A DNA stretch of 64,000 nt from Spirogloea muscicola (GCA_009602725.1 WELB01000042.1:52193-116192); one strand, 5' to 3'. Counted from the first letter of the stretch, positions 1 through 12,686 are shown. Program-made: numbers and translations. Notes: a model not told the origin generated them from the letters alone.

Positions 1-132
1 ACGCCCTCCCCCCCAACGCCGCCGCGCCTCCGGCTCCCAGCCCGGGCCCCGCCGCCGCCGCTCCTGACGCCAGCCCTCCCCAGGTGCCCGCGCCCACTGC
101 CGCCTCGCTCCTCCCCTCGCCCATCATCCTCC

Positions 133-2713
133 ATGCCGGCTGCTCTGCCCTGCTCTGGCGACGCGGAGCACCAGCACTCTCTTGCACACGCAGTCGGCCT
201 GCTCGTGCCTCCGTGCCTGTGCCTGGCCCTCGCGCAGGCCCATGCTGACAGGAGACAGCACCCGCTGACGCCGGGGGGCCCTGCATGCCATGCGCAGGCG
301 AACCCCAAGTCCTGGCTGCTCCCGCCGCCGCCGCCGCCGGGAGCCGGCGCTGCCCGCTGGCCGCTCGGAGGGCCCAACATCCCCCAGGCGCCCAGCAGCA
401 GTCTCCCGCCGCCCTCTCGTAGCCCGGGCTCCCAGCACGGCGCCGGCGTCGAGCAGACTGCCGGCGACCGCGGGCCCAACAGAAGCAGCGGCTGGAAGCC
501 CTTCTTCGAGAGGGTGCAGTCGGCACCGCTGCCCACGCCGGACGATGACAGCCGTGAGCTGCAGGAGGAGGCCAGGTACTCGCGGAGCGTGTCCGGCGAG
601 CTCATCGTAGCAAGCGTTGCTGCACCAGCCCGGCCGGATCTTCCTGGCGTTGCTCAGGACCCCACCCCGGCATCGGCCAAGGACGGGGCAGCTGAAGACG
701 AGAGGGGACCAGGAGACCACGCCAAGGAGGCGGCACCGAGTGCAAAGAAGGAGCGGCATGGGGCCAGCAGCCTGCAGGAGAAGAGGCAGAAGACAAGCCA
801 TGGCTCCGAGGGTGACATGATTGGCAGGAAGGCTCGGGTATCTGTCAGAGCGCGGTCGACAGGTCCCACGGTACCGTCCCTGGCTGCCGCCCTCATCCGC
901 AGAACGTGTGTGGCTTTCTGCTGCTGACGCACCTTCTTCAATGCGCCACAGACAAAATGCAGGACTGTGCATCAAGAATGATGCTGGCTCCCTTACAACA
1001 GCACTCCTGGTCCTGGTTATGCTCAGAAGGTCTCGTGTGCTCCTCTGTGCGCGCACGTGCAGGTCAGCGATGGGTGCCAGTGGAGAAAGTATGGCCAGAA
1101 GATGGCCAAGGGGAACCCTTGCCCTCGCGCATACTACCGCTGCACAGTTGTTCCAGGCTGCCCAGTCCGCAAGCAGGTCCATTTGCCCCTGCATGCCATC
1201 CCTGGAGCCCATTTACCCATGCATCCTTTGAAGGGAACCTGTTGGAGATTTGGAGGATAAAGCTGAGGGACGGAGCAAATTGCAGGCGGTTGCCTGTACT
1301 CCTCCTGACTGGCACCTTGGTAGCTCAGGAGGTCCACCCACCGCTTCAGCATCCGAGGCTGCCCAGATGTTGTGCTGCGTGACCATGCGTGCTTTTCTCG
1401 TGCTGCTGCCAGGTGCAAAGGTGTGCCGATGATAATACGGTGCTCATCACAACGTACGAGGGCCTGCACAATCACCCGCTGCCTCCCCTGGCCTCGGCCA
1501 TGGCCGCCACAACCTCGGCTGCCGCCTCAATGATCCTCTCTGGCTCCACTTCCTCCTGCGAGATTTCCATCCCTCAGCCCCCCCTTCTCATCTCAGGTTG
1601 CTCCTCAAGCATGCATCTGTTTCCATGGCAACCCCCCTAAATGACTGAAGCAGGGAGTCTGTTCGATGCTGAAGGCTTAGGTCATGCCAATCGAAAGGTC
1701 ATGCACGGCAATGCTTGCATTGGTTGAAGATGCAATCTACTGGAGGCGAAAAGCTGGCAGAGTTGAGACTTGACCCTCCCGTGCTGGTGCAATGGTGTGG
1801 GCCTGCAGGGCCTCCTCTGGGGGCTGCAGCTCCTGCTGCCTTCACCACAGCCTTCTGCACCTCCTCAACCTCGCAATCCCCGCCTCCAGCATTGGCCATC
1901 TCGTCTACTGCTCCATCCGTTTCGTCCAACCATTCAAACATCATGCTGGACCTCACCCAGCAGAGCGCGTTTGCCAGCCCCTACATGGGCTTCATCATGA
2001 GCCTGGACAGCCAGGGAAAGGCCGTCAGCCACCAGGCGCAGCCACTACACCTGCAGAACATTGCATTCCCTCACCCTGCCCCAAATGGTGGCCCGATGCT
2101 ATCGCTGGGGCCCCCTGGCGCTGGCGCCGTACTTGCAGGTAGCAGTGCGACGGACATGGCCACTGCAAGCCAGCACTGGGGCTATACTTCGGGAGTCACG
2201 CTGACGCTGGGCCCTTCGCCCACCTCCCCACTGCAGACTGCCGCCAACACAACTGCGAGCACGCCCAGCCTCCAGAAGCCGATAGCTTACCGCCAGGTCG
2301 ATCTGGCCACGGCCGTGCCTTGGCGAGGGGGCCAATTGCACAATCCACCACAGAGCTGGCTGACCAGGCCAGTTGCCACGCCGTCAGGCGTGGTAGCCCC
2401 GTCAACATTGCCACCGGCTTCTACCTCGACAACTGCGCCGGCAGACGGTGATCCTCACTCTAGCCCTGCACCCGCAGACTCCAGCTCCCCATCCAAGAGC
2501 ACCTCAGCCCTCCAAGACATGCTTGGAGCAGCCCTGCGCAAGGATCCGAGTATGACTGAGGCTCTGGCAGCTGCCATTTCCTCAATTGTTGCTTCTCCGC
2601 GGAGGGCTGCCACCAGTGGTGTGGAGCAGCCTGAGAGTGTTGCCCAGATCATACCTCAACCCTCAGAACGACCCAAGGAAAGCCCTGCTACTTCGGCTGC
2701 TGCCTCTGCCTAA
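133..2713 (+). CDS. WRKY transcription factor, subgroup IIb-like (4 or more exons, 5' end open)
   Basis: Sequence-specific nuclear DNA-binding protein that would recognise W-box promoters. Exons read: up to 870, 1063-1176, 1413-1596, and a last exon from about 1851 (1809 or 1830 are also in phase) to the stop at 2713. The domain reads [11 protein letters not shown], then WRKYGQK, then a C-x5-C...HNH zinc finger ([10 protein letters not shown], then LHNHPLPP). The intron after 1176 is phase 0 and lies before the Val six residues after the second zinc Cys; this is the V-type intron known only from subgroups IIa and IIb. The C-terminal part has IMLDLT and [12 protein letters not shown], both typical of IIb proteins. 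The start is uncertain: the frame stays open to the window edge, Met at 133 is only the first Met seen, and the proline-rich N-terminal part may contain another intron near 575. The domain assignment is firm; the ends are not. Confidence 0.9.
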
Positions 2714-3245
2714 TCCCGTCTGGCTTACAACTGCTTCCTGTCTTGACTTACTCTGGAATAATTGCAACCTCTCTACTCCAACCGGCAATTGACGGATCAC
2801 ACACATGTTGAGTAGCCATGTGGCAGCCTGTATATGTACCAGGCGTCATACATGTATCTGCATATGACGTAGTAGGAGCTCACTTTACCTCATTATCCAC
2901 CCCTTCATAGGTGAAGATCTGGCTACTGCCTTGCCTTCTCAATCATTTGCCTCATGCCTCAAGGCTAGTGAGTGTCATTTGCTCGTAGGCTCAATTGGAT
3001 CAATTAGAGTACACTAGCAAATCTTCCAGTAATTCTGAAAGCATTTACTGTATGCACTACGATCAGTGTCCTGCTTATCCAAGACTAGTGACGCCCAGCC
3101 TCTGCAGTGGTGGTGCATCAAGAATAAGATTGGTGCCTTACTGTCTACAGTCCTGCACATGTCGTGACATCTGCAGCCCTCCATGGAAAGAGCTTCTTCT
3201 CAATCTCCCCCCCATGGCTAAGTCGCCAAGTCAGAAATGGTCTAG
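2714..3245. other. Intergenic, 3' flanks of two convergent genes
   Basis: No coding or repeat signal seen. It lies between the WRKY stop and the stop of the minus-strand split-barrel gene and must hold both 3' UTRs. Confidence 0.5.
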
Positions 3246-6200
3246 CTATTCTTCAGAGCCGGCAACTGGCCTCTGAGCAGCTTGCGCAGCTCTGTCTGCC
3301 TGTGACAGCTGTACAATGAGGTTCTTCACGTCCCTGCGAGTTTGGGGTTCATGAGAACGTCCAACGTCAGGACCCATTTTAGTGGAGTGCTCAGGTGCAT
3401 TTCCACCAATGTCAACTCTGCGAAGACAGTGTGCAGGCACAATGCAAGCGAAGGCCACAGTCCAAGATGCAAACATCCAATATTATTGCATGGTGTGGTG
3501 ACAAACATGTCTATAGAAACTGCCAAGAGGAATCCGGCTATCAGCATGTCCCCAACTGCAAATGCACTATCTGACATCCCGAAGTCAGCATAGCAACCCT
3601 TTCCATGAAAATCAGTTCATACAATGTTACTGGCCAAAGCTTACTTGCGGTCCTCAGCTGGTCGCGGGAATGGAATAAAAAGCTTGAAGATTTGTCCATC
3701 ATGCATCACCTACACATCCCCATGAAGGATGAAGGACGTCGGAAAGTAGCGCTCAAGGCCAATACATGGCCAGTCTTCATAAGCGTGCAGTCAATGCACA
3801 ACAAACAGGCCTTCCTCGGGACAAGTTGGAGGATGAGTTAGACACAAGGAACTGGGGTGTGCACAAATGTAACAAGATATAATAGGCTAAAGGATGACAT
3901 AATAGGATGATCTGATGGTAGGTGGATGAGTCAGACACTGCGTCACCCCTTACCTCAACTCTAAGACCATATCGGTCCAACGTCACAAGCTTTGCTGAGC
4001 TAGGCTGCAGATGCAAAAGTGCAGTCAGTCTTTCTTGTAAGTGTAGAATTTGGCATGACAAAAGGCTGACATGTCATCAGGTCTACTACGAAGCAGTTCT
4101 GTGACGCTCACCTTGAAATCAAACACATTCTCCACCATTGCTATCATGGAGTCTGTGTGATCCTTGTTCATGTGAGCCTACAACACAATCAGACGAGAAA
4201 GGTGAGGTCTTCCAGATGCATTGCAAGCCTTTCTGGCCTGCTTGTGATGAGCCCTTACAGCCCATCTTGTCAGCTTCATGACATGCCTGTGAGATACGTC
4301 ACCGCTCACAAGGTCTGACCAATCTGCTGCATGTTCGAGAACAAGTGGCCCTGCCAAAAGCCTCAAAGGCTACTCGTGAGCTTAGCCAGTGTGCGAATAA
4401 TATGTGGAGCCTCATTTCATAGTAGAAGTCCACTATACCAGTGCTGGCTTTATGACAACAGAATGACAACAAGAGCTATGACACGGTGTAACTCATGTTC
4501 AACATTCAACCCAGCAAGATTGGTCACAGGCACTGACCGCAATGGGAGCTTCGAATGATGATATGGGATCAGGCTGTGCAGCAGCGAACTCGTCCTTGCC
4601 GAACTCTGCAACACGGAAGAAGAAGTCAGAGGGAGTCAGTTCATTTGAGGGGTTCAAGCACAAAGATGTCATGAGTCAGTCACCCAGTGTGATTTGAAAA
4701 TGCTTTCTTGGATCTCAGCCACCCATGTGACCAGTGACAGCGCCTGTCTGCCTGACACACCAGGTTTCTTCTTTCGTATATCTGCGCACGAATCCAGCCT
4801 CACAGTCTATGCAGAAGACCCTGCTCTAGTAGCCAATGAATGAATAAGAACGTGTCAAGAGCAGATAAGGCAGGCCGTAACTTACTGACCTGCCACAGAT
4901 GCTCCCATGGCCATTGTGGCAATGTTGGCTGTCAAGCGGATGCGAAAGGGCTCGATGCGTATGAAGCAGAAGTCCCCAAAGTCAACCTGCAGTGCAAGGT
5001 TTTGAGCACTCACATATGACTTTTCTCTGCAGTATAAGGCCATACGACATGCGGCTTGCAGTAAAAGAGGTGACTGTTCGACACTGCTTTGCAGTGTCAA
5101 AGGGTCTTCTTTAAAGAATAAAGCATGACAGCAGATTGAACTCGATTTCCCGATTTCTCACAACCAATAGGCATTAACTGCAAGTTTTACTTAATTTAAA
5201 GGGAAGTAGCAAACGAGCAGGTAGTTCAATGAGGGTTTACCCAGAAAGCCTCAGGATTTTTCTTCAAGTAGGCATCTCTCACCACTGCAACTTCTGTTTG
5301 TGGCACCTGCAGCGTGGCTGTGTAAATTGCTGTGTTGAGCAATACTCCTCAGTAACCTTGTTGCCATCCAGGACACTGCAAGGGCATCCGAGCTCATGTT
5401 GTGGAGGCAAGCTGCATAGCTTACCTTGAATGCATCCCCCACTATTGCCACGAACGTATCACTTGCATCTCTTTGGACCAGGAGAGAGCACCTAGGGTTT
5501 TCCTCCAGGTCCTGCTTAGTGAGATTGGTCAAGGAAGTCAAAGTCAGTCATCCAGCGCAAGAGGCTTGCTCATATTGGCAAGTTTGACAGGAAGGTGAAT
5601 AGGTGTTACCAACAAAGCAGCCCACTGCTTCCACGCAGGTGTGACTTACTGCATTGATGCAGGATTCAGAGTGGCAAATGCACACACAGTACCCTGCAGC
5701 AAGAAGGTTCTCAGGTGGCTGCCTTGGTGTGGAGCGATAGAGAGCTGACTGCTAGCACCGGCCTCCCTCTGAGGTCAGAAGCAAAGCCCACTCTTGAGCC
5801 AAATGGATAACCTTCAAATTTCTGCACACAAAGGAGAGGCCACAATACCTCATCCGACTGCAGTACATGATGTTGCTGGCTGGCGCAGAACCTGGAAGCG
5901 GCATGTATCAGAATTGTCCCTTTTGGAAATCATGCTGCCATAGAACTGTGCAGAGAGAAGGTGTTGATGAGGCTTTTGCTACATTGAGGAGAAAGAGAAG
6001 GGCACAAGACCTTTGAGAAGGTTGACAGTGTGCCGGTCAGACTTTTCTCGACAGCAGTCCTTGCTTCTTCCAGTGCCGAAAGCTTCACAGCAGACCTCTG
6101 AAACAACAGCAAGAGTTGGAATGAAGTCACAAGTGCAACACGGGGGCCTGGTGATCGATCAAGAAAGGGTCGCCTTCAAGCGTTGTGCCCACCAAGCGGA

Positions 6201-6908
6201 ACTTGTTACACAGGATCTCCTGCATGAACACGCAAGAGCAGCGAGGCATTGTGAACCTGGTGGGCTTGTATTCGCTGCCAAAAGTCTACGCCCTCCTGCA
6301 CTTCTGCAGGCTGAGCAAGCACACACCACCAGCAAGTGAGTCCGAGTGCCGTACTGATTGTGAGGACTGTAGAGCTCCATGTCAGTAACTGGTGAAGGGC
6401 CGACAATTCAGGACCCTTGTGGCTGGCTCTCGGCTGGCTCTTGCCGGTTCTGATCCTGCTGATCCCACAACCAAACAAGGACGAGCCGGCTGCAATGACT
6501 CCGTCTGCAGTTCATTAGAGGAATGCTTGCGCTGGAGGCGACTGGGGCCGGAGTGGAAGTTGCAGAATTGCATCTGAGACTTTCGGCCTGCTGAGGAATC
6601 TGGTTGCGCAGCCCTGAAAGGCCGATGGGCTCCCAAGCACAGGAAGCAGAGTTTGTTTCGAAGGAGGCGACCGTTCCTGCACGCATTTCGAGGGACGCAC
6701 AAGGCACGACCCTCACTGGCGGAGGAGCTTCGCTGGCTGTGGCCATGGATGTGGCGAGCCCGGGCACGGGCGTGGGCCTGGCTGCGCCTGCACGCTGCAG
6801 GGTCGCGCGCCTGCGGGAGTGACGGCCTGCCGCCCTGAGGAGGGCCCAGTCGCGGCGCAAGGCAGCTGGGGGGGCGAGCAGAGCGCAGCCCAGTAGCAGG
6901 GTGGTCAT
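3246..6908 (-). CDS. FMN-binding split-barrel / DUF2470 protein, similar to GluTR-binding protein (PGR7)
   Basis: Eleven exons on the minus strand. Exons 2-11 are 6097-6011, 5821-5723, 5511-5425, 5306-5241, 4986-4890, 4605-4538, 4177-4112, 4004-3954, 3709-3645 and 3333-3246; all phases agree. Readable blocks are ALEEARTAVEKS, EGYPFGSRVGFASDL, RPVLAVSSLSLHTK, DLEENPRCSLLVQRD, AYLKKNPEAFW, VDFGDFCFIRIEP, EFGKDEFAAAQPDPISS, then HMNKDHTDSMIAMVE, which opens the DUF2470 domain, and PFPRPAEDRKDVKNLIVQL. This order matches the plant chloroplast protein that binds glutamyl-tRNA reductase in tetrapyrrole synthesis (PGR7/GluBP, HugZ-like fold); that function is inferred from family memory. Exon 1 begins at Met 6908 (or 6986) with an Arg/Ala-rich stretch that fits a plastid transit peptide; its 3' end was not resolved. 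The donor after 5723 would be a weak GC site. Confidence 0.8.
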
Positions 6909-6984
6909 GGCCGCGCCGCGGCACCCGCGTGGGGAGCTGCGTGGGGCCCTGGTCGGCCCGAGCGGGGCGCTTGGCAGGGCGTGC

Positions 6985-9640
6985 AAATTACTTCGACTTG
7001 CGGCTGCTGACTGGGGGTTACTGAGCTCCTAGTAGTTTGTGACACTTGCATAGCTGTGTGGTTATGGCCCCTTCCGGCCCTTTGAAGCTTGTCCATGCTT
7101 TCTGTATTGGCTTTTCACAGCCCTCGCCCCCTTTGCACTAGAAAGCTGGTCGAAACTTGAATGGTGGCGCAAGGGCTTGTCAATTCCGTCCGGTATTTGC
7201 ACATTAATCGGCGACCTCCACGTGCTGACTCGTGGTTACTGAGCGGGTCAGCTTAGCGGCAGGTGATGTACATCTGTCAATGTGCTTGCATTTGTACTTG
7301 GCCACTCAGGCCCTCTGTCACTCAATACAACACTCCAGTTCCACTAGAAGACCTTACCACTGAAGGCGCGCCGTGTGCAGAATGGAGTGGGAGGTCAAGC
7401 CGAGCCAAGACGAGGCGCAAGGGCTGTACGTGCTTCCGTGGGGTCTGTACTCTTTGTTGCCGCTACACCACTTCAGCGACCGGGGGTGGGGGGGGGGGGG
7501 GGGGGGANGGGGGGGCGCAAAAATCTGGGCTACTCTGCTGGTCTTTGCAGCAGAAGCAGGTGGCCACCCACTGTGTCGCGGCATCCCCTGGCGGCCACTC
7601 GTGGCCAGTTTGGGGAGCTCGACAGGCGAAGGTAGGGACTTCGAGCTAGGAGTTCCTGTCTGCCTAGAGCCGGCGGGGGGGCTGCCCGGGCCGTTGCTCA
7701 TGCCCTGGGGCGACAGCTGCTGGACGCTCGGCTCGCAGCGCCTGCAGGCCTGCAGCAGCGCTCGCCCGTCGGTGGCTCGCGTGCGCCCACGCAGCGCCTG
7801 TGGCTCGGTGGCGCCAGCAGAACAAGGGCTTCGGGTTTAGGGAAGCGCGCGCTTCTGCAAAGAAAGCGCGGCCGGATTGACTGGTGGCTGGCTGTGAGAG
7901 GCCCAGCCCAAAAGGCATGGACAACTTCTGAGGGAGCCGGATGGAGCAGAAAGCAAGGTACTAAGTGCTGAGACCAAAAGCGGCGAGGCCATGCTTTCAC
8001 GGCCTGGACGCTGCTACCTGTTGGGGTCGTCGGTGTGACTGTTCCTACGTCTATCCGCCTGCTAGCTATTCCGACTTGCATCTACTGACTAGAGGTTACT
8101 GAGAGTCCCATTCGCTGCCGTCTTAGTACTTAGCACTCCGGCTTCTTCAACCCTTGTCCATACCTTTGGGCTGGCCTCTCCCAGCCACCAGTGAATCTGG
8201 CCGCGCTTTTCTCTTTCCAGCTGCAATTTTCCAGCTGCGAGTCACTCGACTTGCGGCGGCTGAAGAGAAAGAGCCCTTCCAACTTACGACAATGGCTGTG
8301 AGAGGCAAGCCCAAAGGAACGGACAAGAAAAGAGACTGCTCGCCCATAGAAAGAGAGGGGCTAGCAGAGCGAGTCTAGAAAAGAATGAACAATATTCAAA
8401 GGCCACATAACGGTGCTGAAATGAAAATTACACCAGGACACGAAATGAAGCAGATGAATGCTCAGTATCCACGAGTGAGCAACAGCAAGTCAGAACTACT
8501 CGAAGCTGGGTCCGCCGAGACCTTGAGGCAGCAGCCATAGCGCGGCCGGCGCGCGTGTGGACTGCGTGAGCCAGAGAGCGCTGGAACGAGACCGCCAGCA
8601 AGACGTCAGCAAGTGGGCTCTCAGTAACCTCTAATCAGCAAATGCTGACTCGGGGTTACTGACTCACTAGGAGATGTTGAGCACTCAGTGTTCTAAACTC
8701 GCTGTGTGCTTTAACGCTTTTTCTGGACCGCCTCTCTCTCTTTCTGGCCCCTTGTGACTTTGTTCATTCGTTTTCTGGGCTTGCCAGTCACAGCCACCGC
8801 CCTCTACTGGAGGAGTCTTTACTCAGCTCCGATTCGCTGTGGATTAGGCGCCTCTCGGCCCTTCGGACCTTCCATTCGTTCCGGGCTGGCACCTTCACAG
8901 CCCCCTCTATTGGAAGAGCTGTTGTGCCTGCATAGAGGAAGAGCTCTTCTTCCAATTAAAAGCAGTGGCTGTGAGAGGCCAGCCCAAAGAGAGAACATCT
9001 CGTGTGTTTGAAAGAAACATAGGCCAAATCGCCAAGTACAAAGGCAAGCACATCTAAAGAGACAGAAAAGTGTCACAATTAAGCTCATATCAGGGGGCAA
9101 GGGCTGTGAAACGGATGAAAGACTCTTCCAGTAGAGGGCGATGGTTTTGATTGGCAAGCGCAAAACAAGAGTCAACAAAGCACGAGGGGCCAGGAAAAAC
9201 GTCCTCTCAGCCAGCCCAGAAAGAACAAGGTAAGAAAAGGAAGAAGTGCGCGCCCATAGAGAAGAGGGGCTGGCAAAGCCAGCCCAAAAAAGAATGGACA
9301 GTGTCCAAAGCCAAAGAAAGAGGAGCCGGCAGAAAGGAAAGTGCGGCCAGATTGACTGGTGGCTGTGGGAGGCCAGCCCAAAGGAATGGACAAAGTGAAG
9401 GAGCCGGATGGAGCAGAAAGCAAGGTACTAAGTGCTAAGACGGCAGCAAGGGGACTCTCAGTAACCTCGAGTCAGTAGATGCAAATCAGAATAGCTGCAA
9501 AAGCACTCTTCCAGTAGAGGGCGATGGCTGTAATTCGCCAGCCCAGAATACTAAAGAACACAGAGAGTTCGAACGGGCCAAGAACTGACTAGTGTCTGAA
9601 GAGGGCCGGGAAGAGGCAATATCTCCAAACTCTCTCCCTG
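6985..9640. repeat. Cluster of 5'-truncated LINE tails in both orientations
   Basis: No host gene seen. Several copies of the last codons of the LINE ORF occur: plus strand near 6994-7022, 7217-7243 and 8060-8103 (encoding SYSDLHLLTRGY-stop), minus strand near 8455-8640 and 9450-9490. Each is followed by 3' UTR modules containing the GGGCTGGC...GCCAGCCC hairpin, for example 9267-9285. A poly-G run with one unresolved base lies at about 7488-7515. The long reading frames at 7370-7840 cross that G run and look like chance. Confidence 0.7.
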
Positions 9641-9649
9641 TCTGCATAA

Positions 9650-10160
9650 ACCCCAGCACCAGCACAGCCTGGCCTGCTATGAGGCTTTTACGCTGCGCAC
9701 CCAGCTCCGCCGCTTGCGCCGCAACGTTCGCGCCTTGCGGTGGAGCACCTGCAGGGGTTCGGGGAGTCCGCCGTCGCTCAGCTGTCGGCTGAGGGAGTTC
9801 CGAAGGAGGACATGCTCGATACTGCTGGGTAGGCTCGCTCTGCATCGGCTGAAATGGCGATCACAGCCGCAGCCGGCGCCGCGGCTGCTATGGCATCCGT
9901 CACTTGCGCTCGGACCGGGCTGAGGCCCCACCGAAAGTGCTCACTGGCAAGCTCGGAGCATGTTGCCACCGGTGGGCTGAGGCGCCACTGCAACATTCCG
10001 AGCGGGCAAGGAGTTGCCAGCAGCTGGGCGACAAGAGACAGACGCTGCACGGGTAGTGGCTGTGGGCACCTTCGTACGTCCAAGAAGAGCAGGAGGGCGC
10101 GCGCAGGATCTGCGAGGTCTGCTGCAGTCAGCGACAGTCCTGGTATGCTTCATGACCATG
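9650..10160 (-). mobile_element. Possible degenerate LINE reverse-transcriptase fragment
   Basis: A GC-rich minus-strand frame (10083-9778, open upstream to about 10140) carries a stretch ending in IAISADAERAYPAVSS. It resembles the region around RT motif A of non-LTR elements, where an Asp precedes an A-x-x-A-[FY] pattern, with a plausible upstream FRWGLSPVRAQV. No second catalytic motif is readable and the frame breaks after about 9778. The remaining sequence to 9650 could be the continuation in other frames. This is a weak, family-pattern call. Confidence 0.35.
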
Positions 10161-10354
10161 TTGCAGCTCTTTGCCGAGCAAGTTGGTCATCAATAGAGAT
10201 CCGACTTTGGCGCCTGCTCGGTGTGAGTTGGTAAGACCTTACTGCCTCGGTGTTCACGAGCTCATCGTGCCAATCTGCGGTAGCGCACCTCCACTCGCTT
10301 ATGAGGAGTTGTCGCTTAGCATTTGTGGCTCGTGTAGCAGGGCCAGATGATGCT

Positions 10355-12311
10355 ATGAGTGGAGCAGATGGCAGCACGCGACCAGGGGGGTTCCGGCTTC
10401 CTGGCGGCATCACAGTGGACTTTGCGAGGGTCACGCCTTACCGGCTTGTGAAATGGTCCGTGCTGGTATTGCTCTTCTTCGCGGCACTTCGGCTGCTGAC
10501 TTGGGCTGCCGAGGTGAGACCACGGCTGCTCGAAAGCCTGAAAAGTTGATGACTGCGGCCTCAAGACTAGGATAGATGCACTGTCAAGGTGTTGTCTATG
10601 CTCCCACGAGACTGGCTGGTTGAGGGGAGGATGCCCTTGCTGGAGTAGGTCATGAGATTTCTTTGCTGAGGCAGGCACCTGCCTTACTTGCGGGTAAAGT
10701 CGTTCCACTAGGCAAGACTTAGGGGTCACTCTGACAGCTATGTCCACTTGCTCCTGCAGGCAACGATCTTCAATGCCAGCTTGTGGATGTACATGAGCTG
10801 GTTCTTTGTCATCTGGCCTTGGCCCACTGCCATTGCACTCGGTGTGTGGACTTTGGCGCTAGCAGCCAAAACCAAGGACAGGAGTGCGAAGGCATGGGAG
10901 CAGCTGGTCGTCCTTGGGGGCGCGTTGACATGGTTGATACTTGTTCCACTCGGCCACTTCCAGGTACGTCGGTGCTTTGCAGGACAGCACTGGTCAGTGG
11001 TTGGTGGCTGTTGTTGGTTCACAGCCATGGCATCAGTGTGCGGCTATTTGCTAACATAACGCATCTGCCTTGCCTGTCTTGGCTCATACATATACTACTA
11101 GTTGCTAACTGTCCTGCATCTCAGGCTACTTAGACCCCATCATAAGTTGTGCAGGGCTACGTAGATGGCTGGCCCCTCTTTCTCTTCTTCTTTTATTTGG
11201 CATTTTTCTGCATCAGTGCGGTGGTGCGGAAGAGATTGTATGGTGACTTGACCCCGCGGGAAAACGACAAGCAATGGGAAACAACCCCCAGGTTGGGCAT
11301 GGTCTCCGGCACAAGTAGCGGCCCATAGCTTCACATGACTTCACAGTCATGCGTGCATGAGGGTCAGCAGCCAGACAGTGTTTGGAGATTGTGCTGCAGC
11401 CAGAGTTCGATGCAGTCGTCTTGTGCAGCCCATGCTTCACCTTGCAAGAAGTAGGTGTATCACCCCATACGGAAGTCTCAATTCCTCCTAATTTCTCGCT
11501 TCACGTTCCTCCAGCCGGCTGGCGCAGATTGCTTTCATAGTCTCGGTGGTGGCTGGTCACTGGTTCGCGGCAAGGTAAGCACAGCATTTTTGTCCTCTAT
11601 GGTGTCCCTGCCGGCGTCATGAAAGTATACCTTGTCAGGCAGACCACTTAGTAACAGCTAGTGGTTGACTTTCCAGGGAGGCGCTGTATTTGGAGCAGAC
11701 AATGAGGTGGTCCAATGGCCTTGCTCTTGGGGTCCTCTCGTTTGCCTTCTATCTGCACTGGAATGCGACATATTACTTGGGCAAGTATTTTGATCGCTTG
11801 GTCGTTCCACGAGCTGTTGTCATATTCGGGCCGTATCGGTGGGTCAGGCACCCAATATACACAAGCTACATGCTGCTTTTTGGCGGCTTCTGCGTAGCCT
11901 TGCGAAGGTTCGTCTCAGCACTGGTCATGCTCAATTGCCTGCATGCATTCTTCATTTGCTTGACATGATCAGCAGCAGCATGTTCTGCAGGCACAGCTGC
12001 ATCTTCTTGCTACGTCACCTGCATGCTTTGTGGTCCTCTTTCGGCTGTCACCTCCTTCTTTGCAGCTACTAAAGGGATTGACTTGCATGTGTTTCAGAGT
12101 TGAGCGTGCTGTCTGGAGTTCTGAGGGCTAGCCTGATGATTTTGCTGTTTCGTGCAGCTACCTGAGCTTGGTCTTCCTCATCACGGCCTGCCTGCTCTAC
12201 TACCAGCAGAGAACAGCGATCGAGGAGAGGTTGCTGGTGGACAACTTCCAAAAGACGTACACTGAGTACCGAGACAAGGTCAGGAAGAAATTCGTGCCGT
12301 TCCTGTTGTAG
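10355..12311 (+). CDS. ICMT / phospholipid-methyltransferase-family membrane protein
   Basis: Six exons with consistent phases: 10355-10513, 10760-10963, 11155-11291, 11515-11574, 11677-11907 and 12158-12311, giving 314 residues. Hydrophobic segments include WSVLVLLFFAALRLL, SWFFVIWPWPTAIALG, LFLFFFYLAFFCIS and LALGVLSFAFYL. The family signature is in exon 5: GPYRWVRHPIYTSYMLLFGG, the R-H-P helix that binds S-adenosylmethionine and is shared by isoprenylcysteine carboxyl methyltransferases and PEMT-type enzymes. Exon 6 carries the partner acidic residues (AIEERLL...YTEYRDKV) and ends KKFVPFLL. The protein is likely an integral ER or envelope membrane methyltransferase; the substrate cannot be told from sequence. 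The start Met is the first in the exon that keeps phase; the true 5' end could be upstream. Confidence 0.85.
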
Positions 12312-12686
12312 GCAGCGGACAGTAAGATCCGCCTTCCAGGTCTGAGGACCAATGTAGCAGCGGCGGCCTGGGCTACAGTCCCGCAGTTCGCATGTTGCCA
12401 GGGGTACTTGCAGGGCGAGGGTGGGAAAAGCGAGGCGCGATGGGCCAACTTTCGATTCGGAAGGGCCGCGATGGGCGGGCATCGATTGGGGGGGACGGGA
12501 CATCCGATGCTCAGATGGGGCCGAGCAGGAGCGCAGATCCTGAAGGGTAGCGGGAGCAGGCAAGCGAGGTGGGTATCTCTCTGGTATCTGGCGCCCACCT
12601 GGCGGGCGCGGAAGCTGGGCGGTCAGGTGGACGGTGAGGGCGGTAGACGGGCAGGCAGGCCCACGGAGTCGAGGAGGGTTTGGAAG
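12312..12686. other. GC-rich intergenic sequence, 3' UTR side
   Basis: Follows the methyltransferase stop. Part of it (about 12420-12560) has G/A-rich phrasing similar to 22280-22390, suggesting an older LINE-derived flank. No gene seen. Confidence 0.4.

Noticed and set aside
7354-7840. Open frames across the poly-G run near 7500
   Set aside because: Present in all frames because of G-rich sequence with an unresolved base; no family resemblance.
9267-9285. The GGGCTGGC hairpins considered as transcription terminators or CRISPR repeats
   Set aside because: This is eukaryotic DNA. Spacing is irregular, spacers are not unique, and the hairpins track LINE 3' ends.
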